A stretch of 18,239 bases of DNA from NCBI GenBank assembly GCA_051744845.1, contig JBNJDJ010000040.1, forward strand, positions 1 to 18,239, given 5' to 3'. The position numbers and the translations under genes were made by a program. Positions 1-7,433 of the stretch are shown piece after piece. The first letter of the stretch is position 1; every line of letters begins with the position of its first letter. The notes beneath the pieces are model-generated. The model searched no databases, had not been told where the DNA came from, and worked only from the letters and a program-made list of their open reading frames with translations. Origin of the DNA: JBNJDJ01 sp051744845 (GTDB lineage: Bacteria; Bacillota; Clostridia; Peptostreptococcales; Acidaminobacteraceae).

Positions 1-16
1 ATTTAAGGCTTAATAT

Positions 17-44
17 TTGACAAAACTGAATTTTATGATAAACT
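17..44 (+). promoter_or_regulatory. possible sigma-A promoter
   Basis: A perfect -35 box TTGACA lies at 17-22, with a weak -10 candidate TAAACT at 39-44 after a 16-base spacer. A TATGAT at 34-39 is better as a -10 but is only 11 bases away. If real, it would drive the transglycosylase gene through a leader containing the hairpin at 56-82. It may equally be chance in AT-rich sequence. Confidence 0.35.
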
Positions 45-55
45 TCTTAAGTGTC

Positions 56-82
56 GGCATAGCAAATGGCTATGTCTTTTTT
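56..82 (+). terminator. hairpin plus T-run upstream of the first gene
   Basis: Arms GGCATAGC (56-63) and GCTATGTC (69-76) pair over 8 bp with one G-U, around a 5-base loop, followed by six T (77-82). This is the form of an intrinsic terminator. It could end a gene lying left of the window. If the TTGACA promoter at 17 is used, it would instead be a leader attenuator. An outer pair of arms (46-52 with 86-92) can extend it into the ribosome binding site. Confidence 0.6.
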
Positions 83-104
83 AATACTTAAGGAGTGAGA
101 CATT

Positions 105-845
105 ATGCAAATCAAGAAAAAAACATTATTGACAGTAATTTTACTTATTGTGATGATTATTTTTCTTTCAGGATTTACTTTAATGAAAAAAAATGAAAAA
201 GTTAAAGATTTGGAAGTTAAACTAGAAAGCAAATCAGAAAGGATTGAAAATAAAGAAGTAGAAATTAAAGAACTAAATGATAAAGTTAAAATAATTAATG
301 ATCAAAAATTAGAAGTTCAAAAAAAGCTTCAAACAATTATAGAAAAATTAAATGTTGATAATTTAGATATTAAAGATTTAGAGACAATTAAAAGTATTTC
401 TAATAATACGCCATTGGATTTAAAAACTTCAATTGTCTTAATGAATGTAAGTAAAAAATATAATTTACAGCCATCATTGATTTTATCTATTATGGAATTA
501 GAAAGTAATTTCAAAAAATATGAAGTTGGAAGAGACCAAGATAGAGGATATATGCAAATAATACCTCAGACTGAAAAATGGTTAGCAAATAAATTTGAAG
601 AAGTACACAATTTAAAGTACGATCCTGAAAGAATATTTGAACCAGAGTATAATATTGAATTAGCTGGTGCATACTTATCTTTATTAAAAAAGGCTTATGG
701 GAATGATTATAATAGGATATTATCTGAATATAATCGTGGTCCTTATAATTTGGCTGAGTATTATAAAGAACATAAAACATATGCAACTCAGTATTCAAAA
801 GTAATTTTAGAAAAAGAGAAAAAATATTTAACATTTAATGACTAA
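105..845 (+). CDS. membrane-anchored lytic transglycosylase (SLT domain)
   Basis: This 246-residue protein is expected to cleave peptidoglycan glycan strands at the outer face of the membrane. Residues about 7-27 form one hydrophobic segment (membrane anchor or uncleaved signal). Residues about 30-85 are charged heptad-like coiled coil. The SLT/lysozyme-like domain runs from about 105 to 240. The catalytic acid is probably E133 in the LES-N-F motif (family form QES-x-F). It is followed by GYMQI at 148-152 (family GLMQI) and EYNRG at 208-212 (family AYNAG), so all three family motifs are recognisable, if divergent. AAGGAG at 90-95 sets the ATG start. The gene stands alone, bracketed by terminator hairpins. 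The coiled coil probably acts as spacer or oligomerisation element. Fold and general role are fairly certain; the specific physiological job is not. Confidence 0.88.
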   Translation: MQIKKKTLLTVILLIVMIIFLSGFTLMKKNEKVKDLEVKLESKSERIENKEVEIKELNDKVKIINDQKLEVQKKLQTIIEKLNVDNLDIKDLETIKSISNNTPLDLKTSIVLMNVSKKYNLQPSLILSIMELESNFKKYEVGRDQDRGYMQIIPQTEKWLANKFEEVHNLKYDPERIFEPEYNIELAGAYLSLLKKAYGNDYNRILSEYNRGPYNLAEYYKEHKTYATQYSKVILEKEKKYLTFND

Positions 846-869
846 AGAGCAGAAATGCTCTTTTTTTTT
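844..869 (+). terminator. intrinsic terminator of the transglycosylase gene
   Basis: AAAGAGCA pairs with TGCTCTTT around a GAAA tetraloop (852-855), with nine T at 861-869. It begins at the stop codon. This is a textbook intrinsic terminator that separates the gene from the glycan cluster downstream. Confidence 0.9.
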
Positions 870-918
870 AATTTGAATATTATATTTAATTAAGGGTAAA
901 TAAATAAAGGTGATAACT

Positions 919-1341
919 ATGAATAAGAAAGTGACTTCTAAAGGGATTAATATATTAATATTTTTAATTTTGATAGCTATATGGGGAGCTTTAATATATT
1001 TTTCGTATGATTATCTAACAAGTTATATTGATGAAAATATTAAATATGCTTCAAAGCAAATAACAAAGATTGAAAATGAAAATAATAAAAAATTTAAGAA
1101 TTTAAATGAAAAAATTGATAATTTAAATAATAGGTTATCTAAAGTTAATAAAAATTTAGATGAAAATCAGAGAGTTTTAAAAGATTTTGAAAAAACACTG
1201 GATAATTTAAAAGAATATATAAAGGATAATCAGAATATAAATGATCAATTAAGAATAAAATTGAATAGATTAGATGAAAAAATGGATATATTAGATAATA
1301 ATTTAAAGAAATTAAAGGAGGCGCCTATTGAAAAAGATTAA
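919..1341 (+). CDS. single-pass membrane coiled-coil protein, unknown function
   Basis: This 140-residue protein has a short basic N-terminus, one transmembrane segment (about residues 11-30), then about 100 residues of Lys/Glu/Asn/Leu-rich heptad pattern typical of a long coiled coil. No catalytic motif is visible and I do not recognise a family. The start chosen is the ATG at 919, served by AGGTGAT at 908-914; an in-frame GTG at 910 lies inside that ribosome binding site and is unlikely. The 3' end overlaps the next gene by 14 bases, so the two are probably translationally coupled. It may be a scaffold or partner for the membrane-anchored glycosidase, but that rests on position only. Confidence 0.75.
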   Translation: MNKKVTSKGINILIFLILIAIWGALIYFSYDYLTSYIDENIKYASKQITKIENENNKKFKNLNEKIDNLNNRLSKVNKNLDENQRVLKDFEKTLDNLKEYIKDNQNINDQLRIKLNRLDEKMDILDNNLKKLKEAPIEKD

Positions 1342-2359
1342 TATATTTTTATTTTTTTCATTAGTTCCTATTATTTTATTAAATTTATTAATATATAATC
1401 AGAAATTAGATTTCACAAAAAGTTTTTATGATATAAACTTAGATAATAATTTTGAAAAGATTAATAATATTAATGAATATAAAGTTAATAAACAATTAAC
1501 TATAAAAAGTGATAAATATTTAGAAAAATTAAAAAGTATAAACTTAAAAAGAAATAGTTTAGTTAATAATATAGAAAATAAAATTAAAATTATTGATTCA
1601 AATACAAAAGAAACTATGTTAGTTTATAATTTTTTAATTGATAAAGTTTTAGGTAAACCTTTAGATATTGTAAAAAATAAAGATTATAATTTAAAAATAT
1701 ATAGATATAAATATAAAGATGTGGTTTCATATATAGCTATATTAGATTTAAAAAATCCTGATAAATTTCAGTTAGCAGTTGCCAATAATGGTTTAGGTAG
1801 TTTAGAAACAACTTCAAGTATGGCTAAAAGTAATGGAGCAGTTTTTGCTATAAATGGAGGTGGATTTAATAAAAAAAATAAACCTTTAGGAAAAACTATA
1901 AAAAATAGTAAAATCATTAGTAATAATTTAATAAATGAAAAAGATTTTTTTATAGCAGGCATAGATCATAAAGGGAATCTACAATCTAGTTTATATAGTG
2001 AATTAAATAATTTAGAGAAATTTAAAAACGGTGTGACTTTTACTCCTCCTTTAATAATAAATAGAAAAAAATATAATTCAAATAATAATAAATTATTAAA
2101 TAAACATCCTAGAACAGTAATAGGTAATTATTATAATGACAATTTGTTTTTTATGGTTGTTGATGGTAGACAAGCAAATTATTCAAAAGGAGTAAATTTA
2201 TCTAATTTAAAAAGTATGTTATATGATTTAGGATTGGTTAATGCATATAATTTAGATGGAGGAGGTTCTTCAACTTTCTACTTTAAAGATAAGGTTTTTA
2301 ATAGACCATCTGATGGTTTTGAAAGAGGGGTTGTTAATTCCTTTATTTTATTAAATTAA
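1328..2359 (+). CDS. membrane-anchored phosphodiester glycosidase (NAGPA-like)
   Basis: This 343-residue protein has an N-terminal hydrophobic segment (about 4-23), an Asn/Lys-rich linker, and a C-terminal phosphodiester glycosidase domain (about 130-343). That is the family of the mammalian enzyme that uncovers mannose-6-phosphate. Visible family motifs are INGGGF (175-180), PRT (261-263), VDGR (278-281) and NLDGGGSST (308-316). Bacterial members are thought to remove sugars linked through phosphodiesters in envelope polymers. The TTG start is set by AAAGGAGG at 1314-1321 with 6-base spacing, and overlaps the preceding gene by 14 bases. Its place ahead of three glycosyltransferases suggests editing or turnover of the glycan they make. 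The domain call is firm; the substrate is unknown. Confidence 0.87.
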   Translation: MKKINIFLFFSLVPIILLNLLIYNQKLDFTKSFYDINLDNNFEKINNINEYKVNKQLTIKSDKYLEKLKSINLKRNSLVNNIENKIKIIDSNTKETMLVYNFLIDKVLGKPLDIVKNKDYNLKIYRYKYKDVVSYIAILDLKNPDKFQLAVANNGLGSLETTSSMAKSNGAVFAINGGGFNKKNKPLGKTIKNSKIISNNLINEKDFFIAGIDHKGNLQSSLYSELNNLEKFKNGVTFTPPLIINRKKYNSNNNKLLNKHPRTVIGNYYNDNLFFMVVDGRQANYSKGVNLSNLKSMLYDLGLVNAYNLDGGGSSTFYFKDKVFNRPSDGFERGVVNSFILLN

Positions 2360-2419
2360 TGTTAATAGCTATATAAATTGGGTAAATAATTAAACAGGTG
2401 GTTTTGAGGAGGAGATTTT

Positions 2420-3580
2420 TTGAAAATTGCATTAGGTTTAGTAGTTAGGTCATTAAATAAAAAAGTAAATATATTAAAATTTTTAAAAAATGCTAAAAAA
2501 TTTAATCATAAAATTGATGAAGTTATTATTGCATATTCAGAAAATTATGACAAAGATATGGCAAATAAAATTAAAAAATTTTCAAAACTTAAACTTCTAA
2601 AAATTAATCATAATCATAAATTATGTTATAGATTAAAAGAATTAGGAATGGAAAAAAAGAATATAAAAGAATTATTGTATTCAGAAAAATATGAAAAATA
2701 TGGTTTAATACCTTATGGAAAAAACAGAAATAATGTTTTAGTTCAAGCTATAATTGATAATATGGATATATTATTTTTTGTAGATGATGATGTTAAGCCT
2801 TCAATACTAGTTAAACAACATGGTAAAATCAAAGAATTAAAAATTGATTTTTTTAAAAGACACTTAGAGTATTTAAAAGATAATGTTTATGTTACTAGTA
2901 GTGATTATTCTGGTTATTATATTGTGCCACCTATGAATTTTGATAATATGGAACATTTAATTAGAGGTCTACAAAAAGGTGCATTATTTAAAAAGTCATT
3001 TGTAAATGAGCCTGGATATTTAACAGTTAATAAATTAAATAAAAGGCAAGTTTCTAAAACTGATAAAGTCTTAGGAGGCAATTTAGCTTTGCGATTAGAA
3101 ATTTTTAAAGATATACTTCCTTTTTTTTCAGGAACATATCGAGTCAAAGGAGATTGTTTTTTAACTCGTGGAGAAGATACATTACTAGGGTTGACTATTA
3201 AAGATGTTAAAAATAAACATTTTTTAGATATTGATTTGAAGATTTTTCATGATACATTTAGTGACTTTCCAAAACCTCCAGATATTTTACATGATGAAGA
3301 TGTAAAAGATAGATTTTTTTACGCATGTATGGGCTGGATTGGAAGAAATTCATTTTTAAATTGGATTTTAAATAGAGATTTACAAAAATATTATACTAGA
3401 ACAAGAAAAGCTCTTAGAATAGGTGCCCCAGCTATTGCTAAATATTTAGATGATGAAAGGTTTTTAATTTTACCTGAAGCATTAAATGCTTCTTATAAAA
3501 ACTTAGATAATATGCTTATTGATTATTATAAGTTAAGAAACAATTGGGAAATTTTTATTGATAAGCAAAAAAACATTTAA
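2420..3580 (+). CDS. GT-A fold glycosyltransferase, family uncertain
   Basis: This 386-residue soluble protein has the ordered landmarks of an inverting GT-A (GT2-like) enzyme: a beta-strand start at residues 2-9, DDDV metal/nucleotide motif at 122-125, GGN at 219-221, RGED at 250-253 and a likely metal-ligand histidine at H277. The substrate cannot be read from sequence. The same motif order occurs in the GT part of the gene at 4783, so the two may be distant relatives. The TTG start follows GAGGAGGAGA at 2406-2415. The 60-base gap before it shows no clear promoter or terminator, so it is probably co-transcribed with the upstream pair and with the GT4 gene 14 bases downstream. A strongly Lys/Asn-rich composition matches its neighbours. 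Confidence 0.75.
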   Translation: MKIALGLVVRSLNKKVNILKFLKNAKKFNHKIDEVIIAYSENYDKDMANKIKKFSKLKLLKINHNHKLCYRLKELGMEKKNIKELLYSEKYEKYGLIPYGKNRNNVLVQAIIDNMDILFFVDDDVKPSILVKQHGKIKELKIDFFKRHLEYLKDNVYVTSSDYSGYYIVPPMNFDNMEHLIRGLQKGALFKKSFVNEPGYLTVNKLNKRQVSKTDKVLGGNLALRLEIFKDILPFFSGTYRVKGDCFLTRGEDTLLGLTIKDVKNKHFLDIDLKIFHDTFSDFPKPPDILHDEDVKDRFFYACMGWIGRNSFLNWILNRDLQKYYTRTRKALRIGAPAIAKYLDDERFLILPEALNASYKNLDNMLIDYYKLRNNWEIFIDKQKNI

Positions 3581-3594
3581 AAAAGGAGGATAAA

Positions 3595-4782
3595 ATGAAA
3601 GTATTAATTATGAATCATTTTCCATTAGAAGGTTCTGGTAGTGGTATATATACTCAGAATCTAGCTAGAGAGTTAAGCGAAAGAGGTAATGAAGTAACTG
3701 TTATTTATCCAGAACATGAACAAAAAAATTATAATGGATTTAAATCTAGAGTTATTAAGTTTAAAAGTGATGAAAATAAAGATTATGATTTGCCATTTAA
3801 TTTTCCGTGTTTTACTACACATCCTATTTCTAACAATACTTTTTATAACCTAGATAAAGAGCAAATTGAAAATTACGTTGATAAATTTTATAAAGTGGCT
3901 AAAGAAGAAATTGAAAAATTAGATCCAGATATAATACATGCTCAACACTTATGGATTACTCCTTATGTAGCATCAAAATTTGATATTCCATATGTTGTAA
4001 CTGCTCACGGGACAGATTTGAAAGGCTTTGTAAAAGATGATAGATATCATAAATATGCATTAGAAGGTGCAAAGAAGGCTGAACGTATTATTACAATTTC
4101 AAAACAAGTTGATAAAGAAGTTACTGAACTTTATGGAATTAGTGAAAATAAAGAGTTAATAATGAATGGATATGATGAAAACTTATTTGTAAAACGCGAT
4201 AAATCACTAGCTGAAATGTTTAAAAAGTTTGATATTGATAAAAAAACAGATCATGTAGTTTCATTTGTAGGAAAATTAACTAGATTTAAAGGTGTAGATG
4301 TTTTATTAGATGCTTGTAGTATTTATGAAGAAAAGTTAAATGGAAATGTTACCACTATTATAGCAGGTAATGGTGAGTTAAAAGATGAACTTTTAAAGCA
4401 AAAAGAAGATTTAGGGTTAGAGAACGTTAAATTTTTAGGACATGTAGATCAAAAAGAATTAGTTGATTTATATAATTTAGCAGATGTTAGTGTAGTTCCA
4501 TCTAGAACTGAACCTTTTGGTTTAGTTGCAGTAGAAGCTTTAGCTTGTGGGACACCAGTAGTTGGGACTAAACAAGGAGGTTTGCCTGATTTTATTATTC
4601 CTAGTGTAGGGACTTTAGTTCCAGTTGAAAATCATAAAGCATTAGCTAAAGCTATAATAGATGAAATTTTTCATGAAAATAAGAAAAAAAGAGCAAAAGA
4701 TTGTTATGAATATGCTTTAAATCATTTTTCTTGGAAAAAATCTTTAGAAAAATTAGAAAAAGTTTATAGTGAGGTGATTTAA
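3595..4782 (+). CDS. GT4-family (group 1) glycosyltransferase
   Basis: This 395-residue retaining GT-B enzyme transfers a sugar from a nucleotide-sugar donor. The N-terminal domain has the glycine loop GSGSG (13-17) and HGTD (138-141). The C-terminal donor-binding domain has R230/K232 (LTRFKG) and the E-x7-E pair E306/E314 in EPFGLVAVEA, followed by ACGTPVV. Length is normal for GT4. The ATG is preceded by AAAAGGAGGA. The stop codon directly abuts the TTG of the next gene, indicating tight coupling. GalU two genes downstream suggests UDP-glucose as a possible donor (inference). GT4 members range from sucrose-phosphate synthases to glycolipid and capsule enzymes, and nothing visible here picks one. 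Confidence 0.92.
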   Translation: MKVLIMNHFPLEGSGSGIYTQNLARELSERGNEVTVIYPEHEQKNYNGFKSRVIKFKSDENKDYDLPFNFPCFTTHPISNNTFYNLDKEQIENYVDKFYKVAKEEIEKLDPDIIHAQHLWITPYVASKFDIPYVVTAHGTDLKGFVKDDRYHKYALEGAKKAERIITISKQVDKEVTELYGISENKELIMNGYDENLFVKRDKSLAEMFKKFDIDKKTDHVVSFVGKLTRFKGVDVLLDACSIYEEKLNGNVTTIIAGNGELKDELLKQKEDLGLENVKFLGHVDQKELVDLYNLADVSVVPSRTEPFGLVAVEALACGTPVVGTKQGGLPDFIIPSVGTLVPVENHKALAKAIIDEIFHENKKKRAKDCYEYALNHFSWKKSLEKLEKVYSEVI

Positions 4783-6519
4783 TTGAAGACAAGCGTTGTA
4801 ATCCCGACATATTGGGGGAGAAAAGAGTCGGTTGGTTGGAAAGAAGGAGACTTTGTTTATGATCATCCAACTCCTATAGATAAAGAAGGAACTTTACTTA
4901 GAACTTTAGAGAGTATGAAAAAATTAACTAATAAAGATTTTGATTTAATAATCCCTATTTGTCCTACTGCTAAATCAGTTGAGAAGAAAGCTGTTAGAAA
5001 AGTAACTAAAATAATTAAAAAGGCTGATTTAGAAATGGATGTTTATATTTTCACTCCTAATACAATTAGGGAAATAGAGGATTTTTTAAATCATCATGGG
5101 CTACAAGATACATCTTTATTAAAATTAGGTGGCTATTCTAATGTTAGGAATATGTGCATATATTCTGCTCAATTAATAAATGCTGATGTAGCTATTTTAA
5201 TTGATGATGATGAAATTTTTGAAATACCAGATTTTATTGAAAAAGCAGTAGAACATATTGGAAAAAGAAAATATGGTAAAACAATTTATGGTGTTGCAGG
5301 TTATTATTTAAATAAATATGATGAATTTTATGATGATGTAGATATAGTACCTTGGATGACTTATTGGAATAGATTTGGATCTAAAACAAAAGCATTTGAT
5401 AAGATTATTGGATCTGAACCTAGAATGAAAGTAACTCCATTTGCTTTTGGTGGAGCAATGGTTATTCATAAAAATTTATTTCAATTAGTACCTTTTGATC
5501 CTAAGATAAAACGTGGCGAAGATATTGATTATTTGATAAATTCTAAGATGTTTGGTTATGATTTCTTTTTAGATAACGAGCTAAATATTAAACATTTACC
5601 TCCTGAAAAAAATCATCCGATTTGGAAAAGGTTTAGAGAAGATATTTATAGATTTTTATTTGAGCAAGATAAAATTACTAATCAAAAAGATAAAAATTAT
5701 ATGACTCGAATTGAAGCTAAAGATTTTGATCCTTATCCAGGAGATTTTTTAAAGCAAGACCTAGAAGATAAAATATTCAAAACTAATGTTTTGCTGGCTT
5801 TAGAATATTTATCTGAAGGAGATATTGAAGGTTGTAGAGAATCAATAAAGAATGTTTATTTATCAAAATATGAAGCTAAACCTCATTTTAATGTATTTGA
5901 TAATTATATCAAAACACAAAAGAAATGGAGAGTATTAATAAAAAAATCTCTTGATCATAGAAGAGAATTACGAGATATTATGGAAGATTATAACTTAGAT
6001 AAAAAAGAAGAAGAGATTAAAGAAATAAATGATGAAAATATAACTTTAAATGACAAAATAATTCGATTTAAACGGCATGATTTATTTGATAGGTTTAAAG
6101 AATCTGAGTTAAAGATAATAGCAAAAATGTCAGAATTGAAGATTTATCAAGAAAATGATATTATATTTGAGAAAGGTGATAAAGAATTATTTATTTATGC
6201 AATTGCTAGTGGTTGTGTTAGAGTAGTTAAGCTTAACACTAAAGGTGAAGAAATTTTTCTAGGTAAAGTTTGTGAAGATGAACTTATGGGAGAGACATCT
6301 TTATTAAAAGAGCAATTTAACTCAACAGGCATTGCTGATTCATTTGTTGAAATACTTCGTATATCTAAGCAAAAAGCACATGACTTAATAGATAATAATC
6401 CAGAAGTTGGAAATAAAATTATGGAGCTTTTTTTAGAAAGAATGTATCAAAAATTAAATAGTACAAATGAATTATATCAAGAAAAATTAATAAAAGAAGA
6501 ACATATTGAAGATGAATAA
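4783..6519 (+). CDS. glycosyltransferase fused to a cyclic-nucleotide-binding-like domain
   Basis: This 578-residue two-part protein begins with a GT-A glycosyltransferase (1 to about 330): SVVIPTY at 4-10, DDDE at 141-144, GGAM at 223-226, RGED at 244-247, likely metal ligand H271. After a charged helical linker (about 330-430), residues about 435-555 match the CRP/cNMP-binding fold: the FEKGD turn (462-466), a GE at 503-504 in the phosphate-binding cassette, then a long C-helix. In cAMP binders an Arg-Ser pair follows ten residues after the Glu; here the positions are S514-T515 and no Arg is present, so canonical cNMP binding is doubtful. No DNA-binding helix-turn-helix follows, which argues for allosteric control of the enzyme. 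The TTG start follows the upstream stop without a gap and is served by GAGGTGAT at 4771-4778. The domain pairing is clear; ligand and sugar substrate are unknown. Confidence 0.85.
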   Translation: MKTSVVIPTYWGRKESVGWKEGDFVYDHPTPIDKEGTLLRTLESMKKLTNKDFDLIIPICPTAKSVEKKAVRKVTKIIKKADLEMDVYIFTPNTIREIEDFLNHHGLQDTSLLKLGGYSNVRNMCIYSAQLINADVAILIDDDEIFEIPDFIEKAVEHIGKRKYGKTIYGVAGYYLNKYDEFYDDVDIVPWMTYWNRFGSKTKAFDKIIGSEPRMKVTPFAFGGAMVIHKNLFQLVPFDPKIKRGEDIDYLINSKMFGYDFFLDNELNIKHLPPEKNHPIWKRFREDIYRFLFEQDKITNQKDKNYMTRIEAKDFDPYPGDFLKQDLEDKIFKTNVLLALEYLSEGDIEGCRESIKNVYLSKYEAKPHFNVFDNYIKTQKKWRVLIKKSLDHRRELRDIMEDYNLDKKEEEIKEINDENITLNDKIIRFKRHDLFDRFKESELKIIAKMSELKIYQENDIIFEKGDKELFIYAIASGCVRVVKLNTKGEEIFLGKVCEDELMGETSLLKEQFNSTGIADSFVEILRISKQKAHDLIDNNPEVGNKIMELFLERMYQKLNSTNELYQEKLIKEEHIEDE

Positions 6520-6528
6520 AGGGGGAAT

Positions 6529-7389
6529 ATGCAAATAAAAAAAGCAGTTATACCAGCTGCTGGCTTTGGAACAAGATTTTTGCCAGCGACTAAAGCGCAA
6601 CCTAAAGAAATGTTACCAATTGTAGATAAACCTACAATACAATATAATGTAGAAGAGTTAGTAAAGGCTGGTATTGAAGAAATATTAATTATAATTAGTA
6701 GAAATAAATCTTGTATTGCAGACCATTTTGATAAGTCGCCAGAGTTAGAATCAGCATTAAAGAAAAAAGGAAAAAAGGAATTACTTAAATTAACTAAAGA
6801 TATTTCTTCAATGGTAGATATACATTTTGTTAGACAAAAAGAGGCTAAAGGATTAGGTCATGCTATATTATGTGCTGAGACCTTTGTAGGTAATGAACCT
6901 TTTGCAGTTTTATTAGGTGACGATATAGTATATTCTAAAAAACCTTGTATTGAGCAATTAGTTGAAATTTATGAAAAGTATGAATCTACAGTTTTAGGAG
7001 TTCAAAAAGTTAAAGATAGAGATGTAGATAAATATGGAATAATAGATGGAAAAGAAATACAAAAAGATACATTTAAAGTAAATGGAATGATAGAAAAACC
7101 TTCTTTAGATAAAGCACCTTCGAATATTGCGATGTTAGGAAGATATGTTTTAACTCCAGAGATATTTAAAGTATTAAAAAATACTCAAAAAGGTAAAGGT
7201 GGAGAAATACAATTAACAGATGGAATTTTAAAACTTAAAGATACTCAAAGTATATATGCTTATAATTTTAGTGGAAAAAGATATGATGCTGGAAATAAAT
7301 TAGGGTATTTAAAAGCTACTGTAGAGTATGGATTAAGACATGATGATTTAGGAGATGAATTTAAGAAGTATTTAAAAAGTATTTTATAA
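6529..7389 (+). CDS. galU: UTP-glucose-1-phosphate uridylyltransferase
   Basis: This 286-residue enzyme makes UDP-glucose from UTP and glucose-1-phosphate. The N-terminal signature AGFGTRFLPATKA (11-23) followed by PKEMLPIVDKP is diagnostic of bacterial GalU/GtaB, with K26 the expected catalytic lysine. Further family blocks are LLGDD, EKP and KGKGGEIQLTDG. Length matches the family (about 290). The ATG follows GGGGGA, 9 bases after the preceding stop, so it is the last gene of the glycan cluster and ends at the strong hairpin at 7395. Its position suggests UDP-glucose or a derivative feeds the glycosyltransferases upstream. Confidence 0.96.
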   Translation: MQIKKAVIPAAGFGTRFLPATKAQPKEMLPIVDKPTIQYNVEELVKAGIEEILIIISRNKSCIADHFDKSPELESALKKKGKKELLKLTKDISSMVDIHFVRQKEAKGLGHAILCAETFVGNEPFAVLLGDDIVYSKKPCIEQLVEIYEKYESTVLGVQKVKDRDVDKYGIIDGKEIQKDTFKVNGMIEKPSLDKAPSNIAMLGRYVLTPEIFKVLKNTQKGKGGEIQLTDGILKLKDTQSIYAYNFSGKRYDAGNKLGYLKATVEYGLRHDDLGDEFKKYLKSIL

Positions 7390-7394
7390 AAGAT

Positions 7395-7433
7395 ATGAGA
7401 GATTATATATTATAATCTCTCATTTTTTCTTTT
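7395..7433 (+). terminator. 13-bp stem terminator between convergent genes
   Basis: ATGAGAGATTATA (7395-7407) pairs perfectly with 7411-7423 around a 3-base loop, followed by a T-rich tract (7423-7433). It ends the galU operon. On the other strand it is followed by a mixed T-rich stretch, so it may act both ways. However, the minus-strand gene's stop codon lies inside the stem. Confidence 0.92.

Noticed and set aside
511..834. A 107-codon minus-strand open frame opposite the transglycosylase gene
   Set aside because: It lies fully within the SLT domain gene, shows no recognisable motif and has no plausible start signal.
910..918. GTG start for the coiled-coil protein
   Set aside because: It falls inside AGGTGAT, the ribosome binding site of the ATG at 919.
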